Assembly: GCA_964622775.1 (NCBI GenBank)
Contig: CAZUSO010000026.1
Location: 1-39,136, forward strand
From: CAZUSO01 sp964622775
Lineage (GTDB): Bacteria; Bacteroidota; Bacteroidia; Chitinophagales; Chitinophagaceae
Reading direction: 5' to 3'
Length of the DNA: 39,136 nucleotides
In this document: piece by piece, positions 1-7,753 of the stretch
Layout of the letters: the number at the start of each line of letters is the position of its first letter
Numbering within the stretch: the first letter of the stretch is position 1
Notes under the pieces: model-generated
Told to the model about the DNA's origin: nothing
Seen by the model: the letters and a program-made list of their open reading frames with translations, nothing else
Database searches by the model: none
Translations under genes and position numbers: made by a program

Positions 1-110
1 AAATCAAGCATTGCAGCCCATAAAAACAAAAAAACGTGTCAAACTTGAGAAAAAACAGTTGAAACCATTATCAAATATCAAAGAAACGGCTTGTTTCAGT
101 CTGGTTTTAT

Positions 111-3100
111 TTACTGCTTCTCGATTTTTATAACCTGTGAAGTCATATCATCCTGATACTTCAGGAAATAAATGCCCTGAGCCATATCATGCATGGAAAT
201 TTCCATAACCGGCCGGTTATCCACTGCTGTATTAAACAGCGTCCTTCCGCTGAGATCACTGACGGTAATGTGTGCATTTCCCGAAACGGAGCCTTCAATA
301 CGCAAGGTGAGCTTGTCGGTGGTCGGATTGGGGAAAGCAATCAGGTTGAAGCTTCCGCTTTTCATTATTGCATTAACGACCGGGCTATAGCCATGCTTAC
401 CATTGGAGTACATGATTTTCAGCCGGTAATAATTAACACCCGAATATGGATCTTCATCAATAAACCGGTAGTCGCTGTTAGATCCTGTCGCCTGTATGCT
501 ACCGAGGAAGTCGAAATTAAGCGCATCCCGGCTGCGCTCGATCTCAAAATAATCCATTCCGGCTTCGATCCGGGTATTCCAGCGTATCAGGTTATGGTCG
601 CCGGTATTCGTAGCCGTGATATTGCTTAATTTTACCGGTAATGGTGTTCCGTTGCTGCTGGTATGTGCGAAAAACCCGGAGAATTGCGTTGTGGTAAATG
701 TGATTTCCCAGCGGCTTTCAATCGCATTCCAAAATGCGGTACAGGGAATTACCTCCTTAAGTGCGCCAGAAGTATCAAATCCTCCGGGGCCATTACCACT
801 TCCCGATTCGCTATGAAAGGCAGTAATCTGCAGATTTTCCCCATTGGCGCCAATCTGAGGGAATTGAGGGTTCGCTATTCCAACCAATGCATTATAGTCG
901 TTTATTTCCTGCTGTGTAAAATAAAGTGTAACCTCAGCGCCTCCCGGAAGGCTTGTTTCAATATTATAATAACGACTGATATAAGCATCGCCGGAGGGAT
1001 CAATCACGGCCCCCACAACTACTTGTGATGTTACGTCGCCCAGATTATTTGCGCCGGAATTAATGGTAGCCACCATTTCACAGCTGTTATTTGTGTAAGA
1101 CACGGTTCCATTATTTTGTGTATGTGTGGTTGAGGTCGAGGAGCCGGCAATTGTATGGGAAGAAACGGTAAGGTTAAGGGTTACAATGCTGTCGCAGCCG
1201 TTTGCGGCAACAAAAGTATCGGTAGCGGAAGTATTATCGGAAGTGTACTCAACACCGTTAAAGGCATAGCTTTCCCCGGCACAAATGGATTGGATATCCG
1301 TCCCTGTAATTAATGCCGGCTCGGTGATCGTCATATCTTCCACAATCATACATCCGTTGTCATCGGTAATGGTAACGGTATATGTGCCGGATGATAAACC
1401 CGCTGCCGTTGCCGCTGTGCCACCCGAAGACGACCACGAATAGCTGTAAGGGCCTGTTCCACCGCTTACACTTACGGATGCCGTACCGTTCGTGCCGCCG
1501 TTGCACGACACATTGGTTTGTGATGTCGTAGCGCTTAAGGCGGAAGGTTGGGTAATCGTGACGGGTTGGGTAGTCTGACAGGTGTTGTCATCGGTAATGG
1601 TAACGGTATATGTGCCGGATGATAAACCCGCTGCCGTTNNNNNNNNNNNNNNNNNNNNNNNNNNNNNNNNNNNNNNNNNNNNNNNNNNNNNNNNNNNNNN
1701 NNNNNNNNNNNNNNNNNNNNNNNNNNNNNNNNNNNNNNACCAGGAATAGCTGTACGGGCCGGTTCCTCCGCTTACGCTTACGGATGCCGAACCGTTGGTT
1801 CCGCCGTTGCAGGACACATTGGTTTGTGATGTAGTAGCGCTTAAGGAAGAAGGTTGGGTAATGGTTACGGTTTGGGTAGTTTGACAAGTGTTGTTATCGG
1901 TAATGGTTACGGTATATGTGCCGGCTGATAAACCCGCTGCCGTTGCAGCTGTTCCTCCGGAAGGGAACCAGGAATAGCTGTACGGGCCGGTTCCTCCGCT
2001 TACGCTTACGGATGCCGAACCATTGGTTCCGCCGTTGCAGGACACATTGGTGGCTGAAGAGATTGCCGTAATGTTGGAAACCTGTAGTTCAATCGAACTG
2101 GAATTACTACACCCGCCAATCATACCGATTATTGTATAGGTAGTAGTACTGGTTGGGGAAGCCGTAACAGAGGCTCCGGTTGTGGCGCTAAGACCGGAAG
2201 CCGGTGTCCAGGAATAAGTGTCAGCGCCGAATGCTGTCAGCGTAGTAGTCGATCCTAAGCAGATGGGATTATTTCCTGCTGTGACGGCTATGTCAGGGCT
2301 GGCGTTCACGATAATGGTAATGGTTTTATCTGCAACCTCATTGCAGCCTCCTCCTGCAACAACCAGTGTTGCCTCGTATATTCCGGGAGTGTTATAAATT
2401 ACTGATGGGGTCAGGCTGTTTGTATTATCCGCGATACCCCCTGTAAAATCCCAGGAAAATCCGCCACTGGTTGTGGCATTGGTGGCATCAAAATTAATAA
2501 TTTCTCCTGCGCATATATTTGTAGCGGATGCCGTAAACGAGGCATCTGAAGGTTCATTGGTCAGGAATGGGTGTATATACAAGGAAGCCTGCAAACTCCA
2601 GGAACCGGACGTGCCATATTGATACCAGTTATTGTCTGATTGCCTTTCCCATATTGATGAAGGTGTTGTTTGTCCGCTGGAATTACTTACTATAGATAAG
2701 GTATCGTGTACGGAGCTGCTCCATTCCAAATTAGTAAGTACCACGCTCACAAAGAATTTTTTAGAAGCCGGTAAGGATACTGGCGTATCAAAGGTTATGG
2801 AAGAATAGCTGCCATTATTTACATTATCCATAATGGTTTCCATAGTCAGCGAACCCGATCCTATTAATCCTCCCGGGCTGCCGGAGGTTCCGTCATAGAT
2901 ATGTATAGGTACTGTTTTAGCCGGATTGTTGGAATGGGCACGTCCAAAAGCAACATATAGGCTGGTCATCAGGGTGTCACCATAGGAGTTAACATCAAAA
3001 TACATAGCCTTTTCCTTGTCTGAGTAAACATTGACCCCATTTATCCATCCATCGGATCCCACGCTGCTTCCTGTATAATAGTTTGCGCCTGTCCATCCTG

Positions 3101-4688
3101 ACGGTATGGGTAAGTTTATGGTATTGCAGACACTGGCCGGCGCGACGGTAATATACCCTGACTTCGTTTCCGTATTATTACCAAACGAATTCGAAGCAGT
3201 GAGTGTAACGTCATAAATTCCGGGCGTATTGTACTGAATTGCCGGTGGATTTTGCCCGGTAAATCCGGAAGGACTACCTCCGGGGAAGCTCCATAACCAT
3301 GAAGTTGGGTTATAAGTGGTGAGGTCGGTAAATGTTACTGAGGCGCCAGCCTGAATACTGGTGTTTGAGGTGGAGAAATCGGGAGTCGGGGGATTGCTCA
3401 GCGTACCGGACACGCAAGACATAGCCGCTGCAGCATTAATCCTTCCGGATCCCAACTGGCCGATATAATCAGGATTGGCAGCATTAATGTTTGTAGCGGA
3501 ATTCAGGAGACAATTTTCAATGTCTGCCGGTGGCATTCCGGGATTTAAAGAACGCATTAAACCTACCAGCCCGGCTACCAATGGAGAAGCCATGGACGTA
3601 CCGGATTTATAACCGTAGCTATTACCTACCGTAGTGCTGTAAATACTTTCTCCCGGGGCGCTGACATCCACCCAGCTTCCATAATTGGAAAACCCCGCTT
3701 TTTGGTCGCTGCTGTTCGTTGCCGCCACAGCTATTACGCCGGTATAATTAGCCGGGTAAAACGGTGTACTTATGTTATCGTTTCCTGCTGCGGCAACAAT
3801 GACACAGTTTTTCCCCAGGGCGTAGGTAATTATGTTTTGTGCAGTAGTAGAAAATACCGGGCCTCCCCAGGAAAGATTAATTACATCCGCACCATTATTG
3901 GCAGCATAAATAATGCCTTCATATCCATTGGTTACGGATACCGGAACATTTGTTGACTTCACACACATCAGCTTGCAACTGAATCCAATTGAGGATACAC
4001 CGGTATTGTTATTGGAAACTGCGGACACAATTCCCGCCACATGGGTACCATGGTCGAAACTGCTTGTGGGGGGATTAGGATTGTTGTCATTATCGGCAAT
4101 ATCCCAGCCATTGATATCATCAATATACCCGTTTCCGTCATCATCAATTCCATTCCCGGGGATCTCTCCGGGATTCACCCAAAGATTGCCGGACAAATCC
4201 GGGTGTGTAGTTTCAATAGCATCGTCCACAATAGCAACAACTACTGTACTGCCACTTGAAAAATAATTCCAGGCATTCGTGGCACCGATGGCGCTCAAAT
4301 GCCATTGTGCGCCCAATGAGGGGTCGTTTGGGGTAAGAAAAGGTTTGTCTAAAGGAACCTGTTCAGCATATTCCACATAGCCGCTGGCCTTCAATTCCTG
4401 AATAAGCTGATATGTGATGGAGATATTGTTAAAGCGCAACAGGTAGGTCTGTTGTAACGGAGAAGCTCCTTGTATATTTCGGAATGCTTTGATGGTCTGT
4501 ACAATCTGGTAGCTTGTTTTCATTTTATCCAAAAATGAAAGCGATGCCGGAGATGATGCGGCAGCACCGTCTTTTAATTTAAACCATATCTTTCCATCCT
4601 GATAGTTCGGATCGAATGTTTGGGAATATACGGAATGCTGAATGATCAGCGCAATGCATAATAAGAGATAACGGTAAGAATGTTTCAT
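111..4688 (-). CDS. Subtilisin-like (S8) serine protease with PKD domains, SprB repeats and T9SS type A sorting domain
   Basis: Predicted extracellular or surface-anchored protease of about 1525 residues. A signal peptide (about 1-22) is followed by a prodomain-like stretch and an S8 catalytic domain (about 130-420). The triad is visible: Asp155 in VAIVDD, His213 in DHGTHVAG and Ser365 in SGTSMASP, with oxyanion Asn303 in AAAGND. Downstream come a PKD domain (about 435-515), an uncharacterised beta-rich segment, a second PKD domain (about 713-795), an Ig-like segment, at least three 76-residue SprB-type units with the NVSCNGG core, and a T9SS type A C-terminal domain (FPNPTTDKL to the end). 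The 100-N gap falls inside the SprB units, so the true length is unknown. The last 360 residues or so are paralogous to the end of the giant protein at 7754-14587. The substrate is not predictable. Confidence 0.9.
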   Translation of the reverse strand: MKHSYRYLLLCIALIIQHSVYSQTFDPNYQDGKIWFKLKDGAAASSPASLSFLDKMKTSYQIVQTIKAFRNIQGASPLQQTYLLRFNNISITYQLIQELKASGYVEYAEQVPLDKPFLTPNDPSLGAQWHLSAIGATNAWNYFSSGSTVVVAIVDDAIETTHPDLSGNLWVNPGEIPGNGIDDDGNGYIDDINGWDIADNDNNPNPPTSSFDHGTHVAGIVSAVSNNNTGVSSIGFSCKLMCVKSTNVPVSVTNGYEGIIYAANNGADVINLSWGGPVFSTTAQNIITYALGKNCVIVAAAGNDNISTPFYPANYTGVIAVAATNSSDQKAGFSNYGSWVDVSAPGESIYSTTVGNSYGYKSGTSMASPLVAGLVGLMRSLNPGMPPADIENCLLNSATNINAANPDYIGQLGSGRINAAAAMSCVSGTLSNPPTPDFSTSNTSIQAGASVTFTDLTTYNPTSWLWSFPGGSPSGFTGQNPPAIQYNTPGIYDVTLTASNSFGNNTETKSGYITVAPASVCNTINLPIPSGWTGANYYTGSSVGSDGWINGVNVYSDKEKAMYFDVNSYGDTLMTSLYVAFGRAHSNNPAKTVPIHIYDGTSGSPGGLIGSGSLTMETIMDNVNNGSYSSITFDTPVSLPASKKFFVSVVLTNLEWSSSVHDTLSIVSNSSGQTTPSSIWERQSDNNWYQYGTSGSWSLQASLYIHPFLTNEPSDASFTASATNICAGEIINFDATNATTSGGFSWDFTGGIADNTNSLTPSVIYNTPGIYEATLVVAGGGCNEVADKTITIIVNASPDIAVTAGNNPICLGSTTTLTAFGADTYSWTPASGLSATTGASVTASPTSTTTYTIIGMIGGCSNSSSIELQVSNITAISSATNVSCNGGTNGSASVSVSGGTGPYSYSWFPSGGTAATAAGLSAGTYTVTITDNNTCQTTQTVTITQPSSLSATTSQTNVSCNGGTNGSASVSVSGGTGPYSYSWXXXXXXXXXXXXXXXXXXXXXXXXXXXXXXXXXXTAAGLSSGTYTVTITDDNTCQTTQPVTITQPSALSATTSQTNVSCNGGTNGTASVSVSGGTGPYSYSWSSSGGTAATAAGLSSGTYTVTITDDNGCMIVEDMTITEPALITGTDIQSICAGESYAFNGVEYTSDNTSATDTFVAANGCDSIVTLNLTVSSHTIAGSSTSTTHTQNNGTVSYTNNSCEMVATINSGANNLGDVTSQVVVGAVIDPSGDAYISRYYNIETSLPGGAEVTLYFTQQEINDYNALVGIANPQFPQIGANGENLQITAFHSESGSGNGPGGFDTSGALKEVIPCTAFWNAIESRWEITFTTTQFSGFFAHTSSNGTPLPVKLSNITATNTGDHNLIRWNTRIEAGMDYFEIERSRDALNFDFLGSIQATGSNSDYRFIDEDPYSGVNYYRLKIMYSNGKHGYSPVVNAIMKSGSFNLIAFPNPTTDKLTLRIEGSVSGNAHITVSDLSGRTLFNTAVDNRPVMEISMHDMAQGIYFLKYQDDMTSQVIKIEKQ
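1330..2080 (-). repeat. SprB-type tandem repeats (about 228 bp per unit)
   Basis: Within the protease gene, units of 76 codons recur, each with NVSCNGGTNG, SVSGGTGPYSYSW, TAAGL.SGTYTVTITD and QP motifs. At least three units are visible, interrupted by the N gap. The last unit diverges after TITDDNGC. SprB repeats are known from the gliding adhesin SprB of Flavobacterium and from many large secreted Bacteroidota proteins; they are structural rather than catalytic. Confidence 0.85.
1639..1738. other. Assembly gap of 100 N inside the SprB repeat array
   Basis: Exactly 100 consecutive N. Both edges are in SprB-repeat sequence of the protease gene: on the minus strand the gap begins just after a SYSW motif and ends just before TAAGLSSG. 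This is a placeholder, not a measured distance. The reading frame continues across it only because one base on each side plus 100 N happens to make 34 codons. Confidence 0.99.
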
Positions 4689-4731
4689 AATTGTACATTA
4701 AATGGGAACAATAATAACCTGAATTGCATTT

Positions 4732-4739
4732 CAAATTTA
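4732..4739 (-). promoter_or_regulatory. Putative -7 promoter box for the S8 protease gene
   Basis: The minus strand reads TAAATTTG, a full match to the Bacteroidota -7 consensus TAnnTTTG, about 44 nt upstream of the ATG. No convincing -33 TTG is found at the usual spacing. Confidence 0.35.
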
Positions 4740-4942
4740 TAAACAAAAAGTTATTTGCGGCATACGTATCTTTTCAAGCATAGTCAAGAATATGTTAATA
4801 TAACAAAAAGGCTTATTTGATATGCTATAAGTCATATAGATATTCAAATAAAGAGGGGTTGGTTTTCCTGGCATATTATCTCTATGCTTTTTACCTTCAA
4901 TTCTTTAATTTTACCGCTTTTCCTGAATAAAACACCTGCAAC

Positions 4943-6208
4943 TTGTTTGTAACCATTAAAAAAGAATTTCTGCTGCTGATCCGCGATCCGGGAGGCTTAA
5001 TGCTGTTATTGCTGATGCCTGCCGTACTGATAATTGTCATGGCAACAGTGCAGGACGCGCCTTATAAAGATTATCAGCAAATGAAATTTGAAATGCCGGT
5101 GGTCAATAATGACCGCGGCAGTGTCGGAGCAAAAATTATTAAAGAACTAAGGCAGAGTAAAAATTTCATCATTATCGAAAAAGTCGGCGATACTGCACTT
5201 AACGAATCGGTTTTAGTGTCACAGATTCAAAACGGCGATTATTCCATCGGCCTGATTATCCCGGAAAACACTACTGCGGTCCTGGTACGTAAATCCAACA
5301 AACTCTCCAATGCGCTGGCGCAGGGTATGGGGTTCCCCGGCAGTCTGCCGGTTACCGGAAAAAACGACAGCGCGGTAATCCGGCTCGTTTTCGATCCGGT
5401 TTCCAAACCTTCCTTCCGGAGCGCGATAAATTTTGCCCTCAACCAATACATCGTTAAATCCCAGATGCAGATCCTGGTAGAACGCCTGTCCCGGTCTGCC
5501 GGCGACAGCAGCCTGAGCAACACATTGCTTCAGGAATCGCTGCAGGCTATTTACGTTCAGGAGGAGCAGACCGGAAAAGACGCCCAGGTAATAGCATCCA
5601 TTAATTCCGTTCAGCATAATGTGCCTTCCTGGGCCATTTTCGGCATGTTTATGATAGTAGTGCCCATCGCCGGCAATATGATCCGGGAGCGCGATGAAGG
5701 CAGCGCCATTCGCCTCCGGTTAATTCCCCATGCAGCCGGCCGAGTGGCATTAGGGCGCATCCTTTTTTACATCATGCTGTGTTGTATTCAGTTTGTATTG
5801 ATGATGATGATCGGTGTTCTGGTATTGCCCTGGATTGGTCTTCCGGCACTGTACCTGGGCACTCACCCGATTTTGTTGTTGCCAATGGCTTTGGCCATTG
5901 CGTTTGCCGCAACAGCTTATGGATTTTTCGTAGGTAGTATTTTCCATACCGCCAATCAGGCCATGAGTGTCGGTGCCATATCCATTGTGCTGATTTCGGC
6001 AATAGGCGGCGTATGGGTTCCTGTAGAGATCCTGCCCAGATTTATGCAGCATGTGGCCTTAGTGTCACCTCTGCACTGGTCCCTCGAAGGCATTAATAGT
6101 ATCATCCTGCGCGGCTCCGGCCTTCGCGGTATCGGGTTGCCGGCTTTGGTATTAATCCTGTTGGGCTCCACCCTTACATTTTGCGGTATCTTTTTCCGTA
6201 AAAACTAA
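4943..6208 (+). CDS. ABC-2 type transporter permease
   Basis: Inner-membrane permease subunit of a drug or lipid-type ABC exporter, 421 residues. The N-terminus (KKEFLLLIRDPGGL) runs into a first membrane segment (about 18-37), then a large periplasmic loop (about 38-220), then about five more membrane helices (roughly 225-247, 268-295, 300-330, 340-365, 395-415), the usual ABC-2 permease architecture. The frame opens just after an in-frame TAA at 4928. The only early start is TTG at 4943; the next ATG would remove the conserved N-terminus, so TTG is chosen. No ATP-binding subunit is encoded next to it, so it must pair with an ATPase elsewhere. The peroxiredoxin gene follows after 34 bp, probably co-transcribed. 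The substrate is unknown. Confidence 0.85.
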   Translation: MFVTIKKEFLLLIRDPGGLMLLLLMPAVLIIVMATVQDAPYKDYQQMKFEMPVVNNDRGSVGAKIIKELRQSKNFIIIEKVGDTALNESVLVSQIQNGDYSIGLIIPENTTAVLVRKSNKLSNALAQGMGFPGSLPVTGKNDSAVIRLVFDPVSKPSFRSAINFALNQYIVKSQMQILVERLSRSAGDSSLSNTLLQESLQAIYVQEEQTGKDAQVIASINSVQHNVPSWAIFGMFMIVVPIAGNMIRERDEGSAIRLRLIPHAAGRVALGRILFYIMLCCIQFVLMMMIGVLVLPWIGLPALYLGTHPILLLPMALAIAFAATAYGFFVGSIFHTANQAMSVGAISIVLISAIGGVWVPVEILPRFMQHVALVSPLHWSLEGINSIILRGSGLRGIGLPALVLILLGSTLTFCGIFFRKN

Positions 6209-6242
6209 GCATTTTTCGTACCTTTAAACATCAAATCATTTC

Positions 6243-6719
6243 ATGAGTCAAACGCTATTGCCCGGCTCAAAAGCGCCGGATTTTCTGGCCTTTGATCAGG
6301 ATGGAAATTCAATCAGTTTATCAGATTATAAAGGAATGAAAGTGGCACTCTATTTTTATCCGCACGATAATACGGAAAGTTGCACCATTCAGGCATGTAA
6401 CCTGCGGGATAATTTTTCTTTATTAAAAAAAAACAAGATCGAAATATTAGGCGTTAGTACCGACTCGATGAAAAGCCATAAAAAATTTGCCACAAAATAC
6501 CAGCTGCCCTTTAAACTGATTGTAGATGAAGACCGAAAGATTGTCAACCTGTACAAGGTGTGGCAATGGAAAAAGTTCATGGGAAGAACATACGAAGGCA
6601 TTGTACGCACGACATTCCTCATTGATGAAAAGGGCAGACTTATTCATATTATTGATAAGGTAAAAACCAAAAGCCATACTGAGCAAATCGCGGCATTCTG
6701 GAATCTGAATACTCATTAA
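6243..6719 (+). CDS. bcp: Peroxiredoxin, PrxQ/BCP type (thioredoxin-dependent thiol peroxidase)
   Basis: 158 residues, full length for the AhpC/TSA-fold PrxQ family, which reduces hydrogen and organic peroxides with electrons from thioredoxin. The peroxidatic site fits PxxxTxxC: Pro40, Thr44 and Cys47 in PHDNTESCT. The putative resolving Cys52 lies five residues on (CTIQAC), as in atypical 2-Cys PrxQ proteins. The usual PGC before the peroxidatic cysteine is ESC here. No signal peptide, so cytoplasmic. ATG start at 6243. It lies between the ABC permease and a DUF4197 gene (12 bp downstream), forming a likely three-gene transcription unit. Confidence 0.9.
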   Translation: MSQTLLPGSKAPDFLAFDQDGNSISLSDYKGMKVALYFYPHDNTESCTIQACNLRDNFSLLKKNKIEILGVSTDSMKSHKKFATKYQLPFKLIVDEDRKIVNLYKVWQWKKFMGRTYEGIVRTTFLIDEKGRLIHIIDKVKTKSHTEQIAAFWNLNTH

Positions 6720-6731
6720 ATAAAAAACAGC

Positions 6732-7499
6732 ATGAAAAAATTATTGGGAATAATAAGCCTGGCTTGCCTGTCGGCCTATGGCGTACAGGCGCAGACCGCA
6801 GATCAACTGCTTCAGGGACTGCTCAACCGGAGAAACAACAATCAGGGCTCCGGTAATAATAATGGGCAACAATCGGGAGGTTATAGTAATCTTTCCAATG
6901 CCGAGATTTCCTCCGGGCTGAAAGAAGCGCTTCGGATAGGCGCACAAAATGCCGGACGGCAGCTCTCCGCAAAGGACGGCTTTTTTGGGAATGCTCTGGT
7001 GAAAATTCTGATGCCTCCCGAAGCCAAACAAGTGGAAAGTACGCTGCGCAGAGCAGGAATGGGTCATATTGCCGATGAAGCGCTCCTCGCCATGAACAGG
7101 GCGGCAGAAGATGCTGCAAAGCAGGCAACGCCTATCTTTGTCAATGCCATTACATCCATGAGCATCCAGGACGGGGTACGGATACTGACAGGCGGCAACC
7201 AGGCTGCTACTGATTATCTGCGTAACCGTACAACTGTTGCGCTAACCGACGCTTTCCGGCCGGTGATCCAGCGTTCTCTTGATAAATACAATGTACCGAA
7301 AATCTGGAATACGGTATTCAACACCTATAACAGTTTGCCGCTGGTATCTAAAAAAGTGAATCCCGATCTTACGGCTTATGTTACCGAAAGGGCGCTTCAT
7401 GGCGTATTTGTGGTAATTGCCCAGGAAGAACAAAAGATCCGAACCAACCCGGCCGCGCAGGTTACCGGTCTGTTACAGAAGGTATTTGGAAACCATTGA
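6732..7499 (+). CDS. DUF4197 domain-containing secreted protein
   Basis: 255 residues. A signal peptide (about 1-20, ending VQAQ) is followed by a short N/G/Q-rich linker (about 31-52) and one DUF4197 domain (about 55-250), recognisable from the SGLKEALRIG start, MPPEAK, the ALLAMNRAAEDA helix and TDAFRPVIQRSLDKYNV. DUF4197 proteins are widespread in Gram-negatives; their biochemical function is unknown. It is predicted to be periplasmic and largely helical. The start follows the peroxiredoxin stop by 12 bp, consistent with co-transcription. No terminator was found directly after it. Confidence 0.85.
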   Translation: MKKLLGIISLACLSAYGVQAQTADQLLQGLLNRRNNNQGSGNNNGQQSGGYSNLSNAEISSGLKEALRIGAQNAGRQLSAKDGFFGNALVKILMPPEAKQVESTLRRAGMGHIADEALLAMNRAAEDAAKQATPIFVNAITSMSIQDGVRILTGGNQAATDYLRNRTTVALTDAFRPVIQRSLDKYNVPKIWNTVFNTYNSLPLVSKKVNPDLTAYVTERALHGVFVVIAQEEQKIRTNPAAQVTGLLQKVFGNH

Positions 7500-7678
7500 G
7501 ATGCCGGCATAAACGCTGTGAGTGTTAAGTCAAATGAAAAACAGTAAGTGCTCTGATAACCGGATTAATATAGATGATACAGACAATACTGGTTTAATTT
7601 TTTCTTTAGCCGTATGACAATAATGTCCTTCCGGATTTTAATGTCGGCGCCATTTTTTATCATGTAAATGGTCTATAG

Positions 7679-7713
7679 AAAAAGCCACCCCCGTAAATAA
7701 ATATAGGGCGGCT
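7679..7713 (-). terminator. Rho-independent terminator of the giant surface protein gene
   Basis: On the minus strand a 7-bp stem (GCCGCCC pairing with GGGTGGC, one G-T wobble) with an AT-rich loop is followed by TTTTTC. It starts about 40 nt past the stop codon at 7754. Confidence 0.6.
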
Positions 7714-7753
7714 TGTTAAAGGAAATATGCTCAATGTCACATCATTTCCCTCA

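Noticed and set aside
82..100. Short inverted repeat GAAAC...GTTTC after the S8 protease gene
   Set aside because: The stem has only 5 bp and there is no T-run; too weak to call a terminator.
3702..4266. Several plus-strand open frames inside the S8 protease gene
   Set aside because: They are antisense shadows of the catalytic domain and show no protein family motifs.
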